Assembly (NCBI GenBank): GCA_021740905.1
Contig: JAIOYV010000029.1
Location: 1 to 64,000 of the forward strand
Source: Bacteroidales bacterium
GTDB taxonomy: Bacteria; Bacteroidota; Bacteroidia; Bacteroidales; M50B96
Reading direction: 5' to 3'
DNA length: 64,000 bases
The notes under the pieces were generated by a model. The model worked only from the letters and a program-made list of their open reading frames with translations, did no database searches and was not told the DNA's origin. Each line of letters opens with the position of its first letter. Position 1 is the stretch's first letter. The position numbers and the translations under genes were made by a program. This document shows, piece by piece, positions 55,819-64,000 of this stretch.

Positions 55819-56577
55819 TTATTTTTCCAGTTGTTCTTTCATCCAAGCTGCCCGGTTTGTGGTAATGCCATCAATTCCATATTCCTTGAGCTGCCTGGCT
55901 TTTTGGGGATCATCAATGGTAAAGCAATACACAAGTAAGCCTGCATTTTTCAGGGTAGAGATAAAATCTTTATTGAGGATCTTTCCTGCCCAAACATCCA
56001 CGCCATCCAGGTTTCGATTTTTTACTTTTTGAATGATCTTTTTTTTGTTTACTCTGAGAATCCATGCCGGCCAGAAATAATCCAAATCAAGCAACCAAAG
56101 CATTTTGTATTCTGGCATTATTTGTTTGGCTTTGGCCAGTGTGTTGGAATTGTATGTGATAATCTCGATTTGAGAATTTTTAAGCCCTGAATTTGACAAT
56201 TCAACTTTAAGCTTTGGAAGTATTCGGTCACTACTTTTAATTTCGATGATCAGTTTTCCATCATCAGGAACCGTTTTTAAAACGTCGGGTAGGGTAGGGA
56301 TTCGTTCATTTTCCCACTTTGCATTTTTAAACGAACCAAAATCGAGATTTTTCAATTCTGACAAGGTTGATTCCCTAATCACTTTTTTTACACCACTTAT
56401 CCGCTTTGTATTGTAATCGTGGATTACGACAACCTGATTGTCTTTGGTTAAGTGGATGTCAATTTCCACGGCTCTTACCTTTCGTTCCCATGCCAGATTA
56501 ATGGAGGCAAGGGTATTTTCAGGGGCATCGAACGACTCTCCTCTGTGAGCAATCAATAGCTTTTCGGGATCCTCCAT
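55819..56577 (-). CDS. Glycerophosphodiester phosphodiesterase
   Basis: A 252-residue GDPD TIM barrel. The catalytic start is LIAHRGESFDAPENTLAS, with VEIDIHLTKDNQVVVIHDY next (metal glutamate/aspartate and second histidine) and LIIEIKS further on. No signal peptide, so cytoplasmic. It hydrolyses glycerophosphodiesters such as glycerophosphocholine to glycerol-3-phosphate and an alcohol, feeding GlpD two genes downstream. First gene of the operon. Confidence 0.92.
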   Translation of the reverse strand: MEDPEKLLIAHRGESFDAPENTLASINLAWERKVRAVEIDIHLTKDNQVVVIHDYNTKRISGVKKVIRESTLSELKNLDFGSFKNAKWENERIPTLPDVLKTVPDDGKLIIEIKSSDRILPKLKVELSNSGLKNSQIEIITYNSNTLAKAKQIMPEYKMLWLLDLDYFWPAWILRVNKKKIIQKVKNRNLDGVDVWAGKILNKDFISTLKNAGLLVYCFTIDDPQKARQLKEYGIDGITTNRAAWMKEQLEK

Positions 56578-56721
56578 AGTCAGTAATTTTTACTACGAAG
56601 GTAGATAGAAATTTTATCTGTTCTACAATAAAAAGATCCGTTGATTTTTACCACCTTCTTCTTACTGTGTTGTGATGCGTATTTTAAAAACCAATGAAAA
56701 ATGAAACCGGGAAATAATTGT

Positions 56722-56729
56722 TATTTTTG
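56722..56729 (+). promoter_or_regulatory. Candidate -7 box for the Rpn-type nuclease gene
   Basis: TATTTTTG fits TAnnTTTG, 21 bases before the ATG at 56751, which supports that start over an in-frame one at 56718. Confidence 0.4.
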
Positions 56730-56750
56730 TATGGAAAAAAGAAAATAGCC

Positions 56751-57656
56751 ATGGAAGAGAAAAAAGAAAAATATATTAACCCATTCACTGATTATGGTTT
56801 TAAAAGACTTTTTGGGGAAGAACCCAGCAAAGATTTATTGCTCGATTTTCTGAACGAACTTCTGGGCGATAAAGAAGGAAAGATTAAAGAGCTTTCATAC
56901 CAGTCTACAGAAAATTTACCTATCACCATAGGAAACAGAAAAGCCATTTTCGATATATACTGTACAAACGAAAAGGGTGAAAAATTCATTGTTGAAATGC
57001 AGAAAGTAGAACAACAATATTTTAAGGACAGAATGTTGTTTTATTCAACCTTCCCGATTCAAGTTCAAGCAAAAGACAAAGGTAAAAACTGGGATTTTAA
57101 CTTAAAGCATGTGTACGCCATCGGTATTCTTGATTTTTCATTTAAGGAAGACGAACCCGACCCGGAAAAATACCGATACGATGCCAAAATAACGGAAATC
57201 GAAACAGGGGAAATATTTTATGATAAGCTGACTTTCACATATTTGGCAATGGAAAAGTTCAACAAGGAACTTGATCAGATAAATTCAAAATTTGAAAAAT
57301 GGCTTTATGTAATAAAAAACCTAAGCAAACTGGATAGAGTGCCTGAAAAGTTACGAGAAGAGATATTCATTAAATTTTTCCAGATTGCCGAAATAGCTAA
57401 AATGAAAGAAGAAGAATACAGAGAATACGAGGCAAGTTTAAATGCGTATCGCGACATAAAGAATTCGGTCGATTTTGCAGAAAAAAAAGGGATTGAAAAA
57501 GGGATAGAAAAAGGAGAGGAAAGCAAAACAATGAAGGTTGTTCTTATAATGAACGAGAAAGGTTATTCTAATGAAGAAATAGCTGAGGTTACAGAGCTTT
57601 CGATTGAACGGGTGGTTGAGTTGCTAAAACAAATCAATGAGCAAGACATTCAATAA
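56751..57656 (+). CDS. Rpn/PD-(D/E)XK family nuclease (putative transposase-type)
   Basis: A 301-residue protein from the ATG at 56751 (MEEKKEKYINP). The family opening YINPFTDYGFKRLFGEEPSK is clear, as is the nuclease core FDIYCTNEKGEKFIVEMQ (D...E-x-Q) and the C-terminal KGIEKGIEKGEE helix followed by NEEIAEVTELSIERV. Members are recombination-promoting DNases linked to mobile elements; in Bacteroidota many copies are scattered in genomes. Its last 20 bases overlap the next gene. No inverted ends are seen around it. Confidence 0.85.
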   Translation: MEEKKEKYINPFTDYGFKRLFGEEPSKDLLLDFLNELLGDKEGKIKELSYQSTENLPITIGNRKAIFDIYCTNEKGEKFIVEMQKVEQQYFKDRMLFYSTFPIQVQAKDKGKNWDFNLKHVYAIGILDFSFKEDEPDPEKYRYDAKITEIETGEIFYDKLTFTYLAMEKFNKELDQINSKFEKWLYVIKNLSKLDRVPEKLREEIFIKFFQIAEIAKMKEEEYREYEASLNAYRDIKNSVDFAEKKGIEKGIEKGEESKTMKVVLIMNEKGYSNEEIAEVTELSIERVVELLKQINEQDIQ

Positions 57657-59094
57657 GAAGTTTGTTTTAATTGTAGTCGTATTTGGGATCCTATATTCCT
57701 TGATAGCAATCGTCAACCATTACAATTTCCGGACTTATGCGTTAGATTTAGGGGCCTATACCAATGCACTTTACGACTATATCCATTTTCAGTGGAACGA
57801 CAGTACTGTTTTTAAAGAAGTCAGCGAAAACCTGCTGTCCGATCACTTCGATATGCTGCTGATTATTTTTTCGCCTCTGTCGTTGTTGTTTGGGACATAT
57901 ACTTTACTAATTGTACAACTCCTGTTTATTTTGTGGGGTGGAGTAGGGGTTTACAAGTTTTTTTCTTTGTCTGACAAGCCAGGCAACATTCCATTTTTCG
58001 CTGCCTTGTATTTTTATTTGTTTTTTGGAGTTTTTGCTGCAGTAGCGTTCGATTATCATAGCAATGTAATTGTTGCTGCTTTGGTTCCCTGGTTTTTTTA
58101 TCTTTTGAAGAGAAGAAAGATAATTGCCACATCCTTATTGCTTTTGGTCATGCTGGTATCAAAAGAGAACATGCCCCTTTGGCTTGCCTTTATTTGTCTT
58201 GGCTTAGCGGTTGAATACCGAAAAGACATTTGGTTGCGTAATTATTTAGCCATATCGTTCTTTTTTTGCATGGTTTTTTTCATGCTGATTATTTCTGTGA
58301 TAATGCCGGCCTTCGCCAACAACGACCTATATCCCCATTTTCACTACAGTGTATTAGGAAGTAATTTCAAAGAAGCAATCGTCCATTTAATTCTACACCC
58401 AATCGATTCGATAAAAGTTTTGTTCGTCAATCATACCGGCCATCCTGATGCTGATTATGTAAAAACCGAGTTACATGTTTTGTTGGTTTTGTCGGGCTTG
58501 CCCCTTCTGTTGAAAAAACCTCAATACATCCTGATGCTGTTGCCTATTTACTTCCAAAAGTTATTTCATGATAACTATGGGATGTGGGGCATCGCAGGTC
58601 AATATAATATTGAATTCACCCCCATTTTGGCAATCGGTATTTTTAGGGTCATTGCTGAATTCAAGAGTAATAAATGGATAAGGATTATTTCGATTGGGAT
58701 AGTCGTATTGGTTTTGGCCTCCACATTCCGTACAATGGACAATACTACACTATTCACCGACAAGGCAAGGATCCGCTTTTACCAGGCAAAGCATTATGTA
58801 CGAAATTATGATGTAGGGAAGGTACATACCCATCTTTCGGAAATCCCCAAAGATGCTTGCGTCAGCGCCCAATCGCCTTTTCTGCCGCACTTATCTTTGC
58901 GCGACAAGGTGTATCAATTCCCAATAGTCAAAGATGCTGAGTATGTTGTGTTTTCACGCAAAGAATCAACCTATCCTTTAGGACAGGTTGATTTTGATCT
59001 GTTGATAAACAAACTTGAAAAGTCGATCGATTGGAATATCCTCTTTAAAGATGCAGATTTGACAATTCTGAAAAGAGCTACCGATAATAAATAA
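57637..59094 (+). CDS. DUF2079 polytopic membrane protein
   Basis: A 485-residue protein with about ten membrane helices and the DUF2079 start: FVLIVVVFGILYSLIAIVNH, then FRTYALDLGAYTNALYD (acidic loop residues as in GT-C enzymes). The middle carries HLILHPIDSIKVLFVNH. It resembles a GT-C glycosyltransferase fold, but activity is not shown for this family. Starts inside the end of the Rpn-type gene, on the same strand, so likely co-transcribed by read-through. Confidence 0.82.
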   Translation: MSKTFNKKFVLIVVVFGILYSLIAIVNHYNFRTYALDLGAYTNALYDYIHFQWNDSTVFKEVSENLLSDHFDMLLIIFSPLSLLFGTYTLLIVQLLFILWGGVGVYKFFSLSDKPGNIPFFAALYFYLFFGVFAAVAFDYHSNVIVAALVPWFFYLLKRRKIIATSLLLLVMLVSKENMPLWLAFICLGLAVEYRKDIWLRNYLAISFFFCMVFFMLIISVIMPAFANNDLYPHFHYSVLGSNFKEAIVHLILHPIDSIKVLFVNHTGHPDADYVKTELHVLLVLSGLPLLLKKPQYILMLLPIYFQKLFHDNYGMWGIAGQYNIEFTPILAIGIFRVIAEFKSNKWIRIISIGIVVLVLASTFRTMDNTTLFTDKARIRFYQAKHYVRNYDVGKVHTHLSEIPKDACVSAQSPFLPHLSLRDKVYQFPIVKDAEYVVFSRKESTYPLGQVDFDLLINKLEKSIDWNILFKDADLTILKRATDNK

Positions 59095-59146
59095 CTAAGG
59101 CCTGGTCAATAGTCATCCGATGACTCGCAGTGTGCACTTTCACAAC

Positions 59147-61381
59147 TTATTTTATCCCAAACGGGACCTTCAAGGTCAGTGCAATATTTCTTCCAGGATT
59201 AAAAAGGGATACTTCTTTCAGTGTCGATAAATGGTCGATGTATTTCTTGTCCAGAAGGTTATTGGCACTTAGGCTGAAAGAGATGAGTTGGTTCGACAAC
59301 CTTATTTTCCCACCAATGCTTAAATCTAATAGAGTGTAGCCAGGTGTTTTGGTTTCGTCGGGGGCTGCATTGTTTTGAGCAAAAGCGGTGCTGGTGTTTA
59401 TCGCTGCGAACACATTCTCGATAAAGGCAAAAGCATCCTTTTCGACCCTCAATTCAAAATGCAGTTTATGGGCCGGGATAAAGGGCAGGTAGTCGCCGTT
59501 ATCCTGTTTCCCGGTAACAGTCGAGAAAGTAGTCTCCAAGTGCAGCCACTCGATGGGTTTTGGATGGATGTGCAAACCTGCCTCACCCCCGATAAGACTT
59601 GAGTTTGCCTGTTTGTACCTGTAAACGGCCAAGCCCGTTGCGCTGGTTTCGCCGGTTGGGGCGATATAGATAAAGTGGTCGACAAGGTTGTAGAACCCGG
59701 CCAGGTCGAAAGTGATATTCTCCTGATGGTAATGAATACTAAGATCGCTTTCGTAGGCATTTTCGGGAATCAGGTTAGCGTTACCAATTTCATAGCGAAG
59801 TTCGTGCGGCCCGTTTGATGTAAGTTCGGCCAGGTTTGGCGTACGGTAAGCTGCGGCAAAGTTTGCCCGGAAAAGGAGCTTCTCGGAATAATTATAAGTC
59901 AGGCCCATCGATCCGCTAAAGCTGCCAAAATATTCATCGATGGCAGCCCGGTAGCTTGAACTAATAAGCGGCGACCCGATGGCATCGGTGGTGATCCATT
60001 TCTTATCGTAACGAAGCCCGGCTTGAAACCGTAATTTTTCAAAGAAAGTATAGCGCAACAACCCAAAACCCGAATAATTATTGGTGACTGCATCGGGCAG
60101 GAGTAGGGTTTCCCTATTGTTCAGGTTTTTATTTTTTTGGTTGAACCCCTGAAATCCAACAATGTATTCTGAATTCTCATTGGATGGCAGATGGAGTTTC
60201 GCTTCATACGTAAGCGTGGCAAGTCCCATTTGAATTTCAACCTGATCCACTTCGCCTAGGTGGGTCAATTCGGTATTTTGAAAAGCAGAATTAACTTCAA
60301 GCTTTAATTTTCCGAGATACAGCTTGTTTTGCGAGGATAACAGATGAGTATTGAATTCCTGATACCAAATGCTGTTGTCACGTCCACGTTTGGTAATTTC
60401 CTCTACGGCCTCGTCTTCTACCAGACCCAGTTTCTGGTTGTTGTAATCGTAATACAATTTGAATATCCCAATTTTATCGGTAAAACCCACGTTGGCTTTC
60501 ATCGACTTTTCGGTAAACCGCGAATTAGGTACAAAGTCGCCACCTCCCTGCAAAAAATCGGCATTCGTTTTTTGTCCGACCCGGATCCCACCAAAAAACT
60601 TTTTCGATGTGCCTTTAATACCCAAGTTATTGGTAATGCCGAGCGAATTGGAGAATAGCTGGAGGTTGTAATCGCCCATAATGCTACCCACCGGGGCAGG
60701 TCTTTCTTTGATAAAATTGATGACACCACCGATGGCATCGGAGCCATAAAGCAAAGAGGCAGGCCCTTTGATGATTTCCACATCGTCGATTCCAAATTCG
60801 TCGATGCCCAATGGATGGTGGCTTGAATACTGATAGTTCTCGAACCGGACACCATTATTTAAAACCAGGATGTCGTTCATCGAAAGGCCACGGATAACTG
60901 GTTTTGCAACCCCTCCGCCTTTCGATATCATATCAACCCCGGGCACTCTTGTCAGTACTTCTGTGAGATTTGCCGTGCTTTTTATTTCGAGGGGTTTTAG
61001 TTTCAGTACATCAATCTTCACTGCATTTTCGTGTTGCGAAGTAGCATATCCTCCCGACACCACAATTTCTTCTGCTTCGATGGGAGAGGAGGAAAGTTGA
61101 ATATTTATTTCGACAGGTTGGCCTGAAAGACTGATACTTTCGATATGGTTGGCAAAGCCTAAAAAGGAATATTGAACTTTAATCCTGCCGTTTGGCAAGT
61201 TTAGAAGTTCATAGCTTCCATCACTTCTTGAGACCGTTCCCTTATTAATTTCAGGGATGAAAACCGATGCCCCGGGCAATGGCTGATTTGTCTCATCGCT
61301 TATTTTTCCTGTGATTTTGTTTTGTGCATTCACGCCATGATACAGTAATACCATGGCAAAGGCTATGATTATTTTTTTCAT
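59147..61381 (-). CDS. TonB-dependent outer-membrane receptor
   Basis: A 744-residue receptor from the ATG at 61381 (MKKIIIAFAMVLLYHGVNAQ); the open frame runs back to 61657 but that extension overlaps another gene. A carboxypeptidase-regulatory-like domain follows the signal peptide (ITGKISDETNQPLPGASVFI, about 21-95). A plug comes next (VLTRVPGVDMISKGGGVAKP, IKGPASLLYGSDAIGGVINF), then a barrel ending in LKVPFGIK. Receptors of this type import metal chelates, cofactors or sugars with TonB energy. Upstream on the same strand is a His/Cys-rich small protein (55-base gap), which suggests a metal substrate. Confidence 0.9.
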   Translation of the reverse strand: MKKIIIAFAMVLLYHGVNAQNKITGKISDETNQPLPGASVFIPEINKGTVSRSDGSYELLNLPNGRIKVQYSFLGFANHIESISLSGQPVEINIQLSSSPIEAEEIVVSGGYATSQHENAVKIDVLKLKPLEIKSTANLTEVLTRVPGVDMISKGGGVAKPVIRGLSMNDILVLNNGVRFENYQYSSHHPLGIDEFGIDDVEIIKGPASLLYGSDAIGGVINFIKERPAPVGSIMGDYNLQLFSNSLGITNNLGIKGTSKKFFGGIRVGQKTNADFLQGGGDFVPNSRFTEKSMKANVGFTDKIGIFKLYYDYNNQKLGLVEDEAVEEITKRGRDNSIWYQEFNTHLLSSQNKLYLGKLKLEVNSAFQNTELTHLGEVDQVEIQMGLATLTYEAKLHLPSNENSEYIVGFQGFNQKNKNLNNRETLLLPDAVTNNYSGFGLLRYTFFEKLRFQAGLRYDKKWITTDAIGSPLISSSYRAAIDEYFGSFSGSMGLTYNYSEKLLFRANFAAAYRTPNLAELTSNGPHELRYEIGNANLIPENAYESDLSIHYHQENITFDLAGFYNLVDHFIYIAPTGETSATGLAVYRYKQANSSLIGGEAGLHIHPKPIEWLHLETTFSTVTGKQDNGDYLPFIPAHKLHFELRVEKDAFAFIENVFAAINTSTAFAQNNAAPDETKTPGYTLLDLSIGGKIRLSNQLISFSLSANNLLDKKYIDHLSTLKEVSLFNPGRNIALTLKVPFGIK

Positions 61382-61436
61382 TTTACTTTGATTAATGTTT
61401 AACAAATAGTTGAAATACATCACAATAGATGCTCTT

Positions 61437-61751
61437 TTATATTTGTGAAACAGGGGGTGCACGTAGTTGAAATGAATAATCCGCAAGCCTTGAATAATAG
61501 GCCGATAGGTATGAGATTGAAAATATTGCAAACGGATTGACTTTATATTGCAATTCATGTTTGTCAACCGATGCGTAGAGAGAAAATTCGTACGTGCAGA
61601 TTGTGCATTTTTCATGGGAAACATGAAAATGCTTAACCCCCTTGGCCTGACATACAAAATGATCGTGTTGATGCTCCAGTAAGATTATCATTGGAGCTAA
61701 CAGGGTCAGCAACAGGAAAAAGGAAACGCTATTTTTAAATTTAGGAAGCAT
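61437..61751 (-). CDS. His/Cys-rich small exported protein ahead of the TonB receptor
   Basis: A 104-residue protein with an N-terminal hydrophobic segment (SFFLLLTLLAPMIILL) and then a histidine/cysteine-dense patch, EHQHDHFVCQAKGVKHFHVS, HEKCTICTYEF. Such patches bind zinc, copper or nickel. It is in line with the receptor gene just downstream. A periplasmic metal-binding helper is the natural inference. I do not recognise a named family. Confidence 0.65.
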   Translation of the reverse strand: MLPKFKNSVSFFLLLTLLAPMIILLEHQHDHFVCQAKGVKHFHVSHEKCTICTYEFSLYASVDKHELQYKVNPFAIFSISYLSAYYSRLADYSFQLRAPPVSQI

Positions 61752-61851
61752 CCATTAATGTTTATCCCTCTTGGGTTATAAAGAACATCGAAAGTGGTAG
61801 TTCGGTTCATTAATATATGGGTAAATAAACTAAAAAGTCCTAGTTGTTTCA

Positions 61852-61898
61852 AACAAAAAGTGCAAGGGCAAAAGAGAATTGTTTCTTACGCCCTTGCA
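61852..61898 (-). terminator. Rho-independent terminator after the peroxiredoxin gene
   Basis: TGCAAGGGC (61861-61869) pairs perfectly with GCCCTTGCA (61890-61898) around a 20-base loop that can itself pair in part. On the minus strand the stem is followed by CTTTTTGTTT. It lies 45 bases past the end of the peroxiredoxin gene. Confidence 0.8.
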
Positions 61899-61943
61899 AT
61901 GCTCATCTCATTCTTAGAAAATCGTATTAATGGTTTGGTATAA

Positions 61944-62657
61944 CTACTTTTTTAAAATTTTATCCAACACTTTATTTTTGTCCAATTTCTTGGTGCAGAA
62001 GAACCAGTCTTTGCAATCCAGTTCGCTGTCTTCCATTCGGTCTTTGGCACCACTGCACGAACCGGCAGGCCCGATTATCACATCATCGCCCGGACGCCAG
62101 TCGGCTGGTGTTGCCACGCCAAATTCATCGGCAGTTTTTAAGGCAAGGACAACCCTATACAATTCGTCAAAGTTACGTCCCAGGCTTAATGGATAATAAA
62201 TTATAGCACGTATAATCCCTTTTGGGTCGATAAAAAATACAGCCCTCACTGCTTTGGTCGTGTCTTCGTTGGGCTGGATCATGCCATATTTTTTGGCCAC
62301 ATTCATGGTAATGTCCTCTATTAAAGGAAAATTCACCTCTACATCCTTCATTCCTTTGTATTCTATTTTTTCTTTGATAGTCCGCAGCCAGGCAATGTGG
62401 CTGTAAAGGCCATCGATCGAAAGGCCGACCAATTTGCAATTTGCATTGGCAAACTGGTCTTCCATAGTGGCAAAGGTCATAAACTCTGAGGTACACACCG
62501 GTGTGAAATCTGCCGGGTGGCTAAACAATATCACCCAACTACCCTTGTAATCGGCAGGGAAATTAATGTTTCCCTGGGTAGTAACCGCTTTAAATTCAGG
62601 AGCAGCATCGCCAATCCTTGGCATGCTCACGACTTCATGTTCAACATTTTGGTCCAT
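61944..62657 (-). CDS. 1-Cys peroxiredoxin (Prx6/AhpC-TSA family)
   Basis: A 237-residue peroxiredoxin. The catalytic cysteine lies in HPADFTPVCTSEF (about residue 53), and the C-terminal arm includes GVATPADWRPGDDVI, as in Prx6-type enzymes. The C-terminal region has three more cysteines (GSCSGA, LDCKDWFFC), which could give an alternative resolving thiol. It reduces hydrogen peroxide and alkyl peroxides in the cytoplasm. A PerR-like regulator gene lies upstream on the same strand, 117 bases away, and a terminator closes the gene. Confidence 0.93.
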   Translation of the reverse strand: MDQNVEHEVVSMPRIGDAAPEFKAVTTQGNINFPADYKGSWVILFSHPADFTPVCTSEFMTFATMEDQFANANCKLVGLSIDGLYSHIAWLRTIKEKIEYKGMKDVEVNFPLIEDITMNVAKKYGMIQPNEDTTKAVRAVFFIDPKGIIRAIIYYPLSLGRNFDELYRVVLALKTADEFGVATPADWRPGDDVIIGPAGSCSGAKDRMEDSELDCKDWFFCTKKLDKNKVLDKILKK

Positions 62658-62774
62658 TTTTTTTCTTTTTATTAGTAATTAATTATTCGGTAGGCCTTCC
62701 GGCCGCTACGTTTTACTTCTTTCGATCGATTACTTTGCGAGATATTTATCTCCAAATTTTCGTAGGTATTCAAT

Positions 62775-63200
62775 TTAACATTTATCAAATGTGCCCCTGA
62801 CCTGGACGACAATATCTTCCAGGTAAAATCCTGGCAATTTCTTATCCCTAAAATAGTTTTTTAGGATCAAATCCAATTCTTCATCCACATAATCTTCAAT
62901 CAAATCACATTCGGAACAATACAGGTGATGGTGACTTTCCATCATCCCATCGTAACGCATAATGTCTCGATCTGTCTTTACCCTTTTTATCAAGTTCTTT
63001 TCAACCAGAGTGTCAAGTACTTTATATACAGTTCCTGTAGCAATATTGGGATGTGTTTCTCTAATGTATTCAATGATGTTTTCGGCGGTTGGATGGTTTT
63101 CAAGTTTGTAGATTGCTTCCAGGATAGCCATCCGTTGAGGGGTCACTTTCAATCCACTTGTCGACAATTTGTTTTTTGTGCTATCAATGTTCAATTCCAT
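62775..63200 (-). CDS. perR: Fur-family regulator, PerR-like
   Basis: A 141-residue protein: winged helix (about 15-85: LKVTPQRMAILEAIYKLENH, IATGTVYKVLDTLVEK), metal-binding DIMRYDGMMESHHHLYCSECDLIEDY, then the dimer domain. The first structural zinc pair CSEC is present. At the C-terminus the second pair reads FDKC in place of the usual CxxC, so one zinc ligand is lost. PerR regulators sense peroxide by iron-driven histidine oxidation and derepress peroxidases. The peroxiredoxin gene directly downstream is its likely target. Confidence 0.88.
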   Translation of the reverse strand: MELNIDSTKNKLSTSGLKVTPQRMAILEAIYKLENHPTAENIIEYIRETHPNIATGTVYKVLDTLVEKNLIKRVKTDRDIMRYDGMMESHHHLYCSECDLIEDYVDEELDLILKNYFRDKKLPGFYLEDIVVQVRGTFDKC

Positions 63201-63212
63201 AATAATTATTAT
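63199..63212. promoter_or_regulatory. Candidate PerR operator at its own start
   Basis: ATAATAATTATTAT is a perfect 14-base palindrome at the perR start codon, with a second AT-rich dyad (AGAATTATTCT) just upstream. It resembles, loosely, the PerR-box type ATAATnATTAT. Autoregulation is plausible; AT-rich palindromes are common by chance. Confidence 0.35.
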
Positions 63213-63361
63213 ATGAGAATTATTCTTAATTAGGAATTAACAAAAATAAGGCTTTTTTTCTTATAATGCAATTATTCTATAAAATATTTTCCCTATATCC
63301 CTGTTGTAATAAAATTAGATAGAATGTCTACTTTTACGCTTAAATTCTGAACAAGATAAAT

Positions 63362-64000
63362 ATGGGACAAATAATATCACTGAGCCAAATTACCAAATTC
63401 TATAAGGTTGGTACTGAAATCGTGAAAGCCCTTCGGGGTGTCGATACGGTTATTAATAAAGGCGAATATGTGGCCATTATGGGGCCGTCGGGCAGTGGAA
63501 AATCTACCTTGATGAACATAATCGGTTGCTTGGATACTCCCACTTCCGGCCAATATATCCTGAATGGTACCGATGTGTCGAAACGCACCGACGATGCTTT
63601 GGCCGAAATCAGGAACAAGGAAATCGGCTTTGTATTTCAATCCTTCAATTTGTTGCCCCGCTACACCGCCAAAGAAAATGTAATGTTGCCTCTTATCTAT
63701 TCCGGTTATGGCAAACAAGAGCGCATTAGCAAGGCCGAAGCTACCCTCGAAAGTGTTGGACTCAGTGATCGGATGCTCCATAAACCGAATGAACTTTCGG
63801 GTGGGCAAAAGCAAAGGGTGGCATTGGCCCGTGCCTTGGTCAACAAACCATCCATCATCTTAGCCGATGAACCTACCGGTAACCTCGATTCGAAAACTTC
63901 GGTCGACATCATGAAACTGTTCAATGATATACATCAGCTTGGAAACACAATTATTTTAGTTACTCACGAAGAAGATATTGCACTTCATGCCCATCGGATT
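63362..64000 (+). CDS. MacB/LolD-type ABC transporter ATP-binding protein (cut by window end)
   Basis: The ATG at 63362 opens 213 codons that run off the window. The motifs are complete for an ATPase: Walker [20 protein letters not shown], the Q-loop [18 protein letters not shown], signature [15 protein letters not shown], Walker [14 protein letters not shown], and the H-switch LVTHEED. The MacB/LolD type energises export of lipoproteins, peptides or drugs together with an FtsX-like permease, which should follow just beyond 64000. Confidence 0.93.
   Translation, partial: MGQIISLSQITKFYKVGTEIVKALRGVDTVINKGEYVAIMGPSGSGKSTLMNIIGCLDTPTSGQYILNGTDVSKRTDDALAEIRNKEIGFVFQSFNLLPRYTAKENVMLPLIYSGYGKQERISKAEATLESVGLSDRMLHKPNELSGGQKQRVALARALVNKPSIILADEPTGNLDSKTSVDIMKLFNDIHQLGNTIILVTHEEDIALHAHRI

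Noticed and set aside
61382-61657. 92-codon upstream extension of the TonB receptor
   Set aside because: It precedes a clear signal peptide (MKKIIIAFAMVLLYHG) and overlaps the His/Cys-rich gene in another frame.

Overview
The window looks like chromosomal DNA of a Bacteroidota bacterium, probably class Bacteroidia. The evidence is three secreted proteins with C-terminal type IX secretion (Por) sorting domains, a TonB-dependent receptor with an N-terminal carboxypeptidase-regulatory-like domain, a DUF3822-rsmD gene pair, lipoproteins with Bacteroidota-style lipoboxes, and several promoters fitting the Bacteroidota -7 consensus TAnnTTTG. Base composition is moderate, and several islands are clearly more AT-rich. 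I see no tRNA, rRNA or CRISPR array.

Layout. 0-1.4 kb: a PIN-type toxin-antitoxin pair beside a decayed UPF0175 antitoxin. 1.4-4.8 kb: icmF, a fused B12-dependent acyl-CoA mutase. 4.8-11.7 kb: an AT-rich accessory island with three further toxin-antitoxin modules, a beta-helix-like membrane protein, a HEPN-like protein and many short palindromic repeats, including two copies of a MITE-like element on either side of a RelE-type module. 11.7-22.1 kb: surface and secreted proteins (lipoprotein, frameshifted Rieske-like protein, thioredoxin/PKD protein, two leucine-rich Por-sorted paralogues) and a GT-C-like membrane protein. 22.3-37.6 kb: mostly core genes (TSUP permease, RelA/SpoT homologue, RecD-like helicase, DUF3822-rsmD, threonine aldolase, SixA, RibBA) with a low-GC two-gene insertion at 33.6-35.6 kb. 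37.6-38.1 kb: a block of inverted and tandem repeats. 38.1-48.5 kb: GH2 beta-mannosidase, DUF2283 protein, a four-gene DUF1538/DUF1538/PII-like/CBS cluster, a U32 peptidase and a GH92 alpha-mannosidase broken by one in-frame TGA. 48.6-53.0 kb: a MITE-like element, alpha-carbonic anhydrase, a HigBA module between long direct repeats, and a membrane-anchored protein with two nuclease-fold domains. 53.2-56.6 kb: an operon for glycerophosphodiester and glycerol-3-phosphate breakdown. 56.7-64 kb: an Rpn-type nuclease and a DUF2079 membrane protein, a TonB receptor with a His/Cys-rich partner, a 1-Cys peroxiredoxin with a PerR-like regulator, and the start of a MacB-type ABC ATPase cut by the window end.

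How the genes fit together: the two mannosidases suggest breakdown of mannose-containing glycans. The GDPD-hydrolase-GlpD operon would turn lipid head groups into dihydroxyacetone phosphate. The peroxiredoxin and PerR-like gene form an oxidative-stress pair. The accessory pieces most likely to hold something undescribed are the membrane-tethered double-nuclease protein at 51.1-53.0 kb, the DUF1538/PII/CBS cluster at 41.1-43.4 kb, and the repeat-flanked toxin-antitoxin modules. All assignments come from reading motifs by eye; no database search was run.
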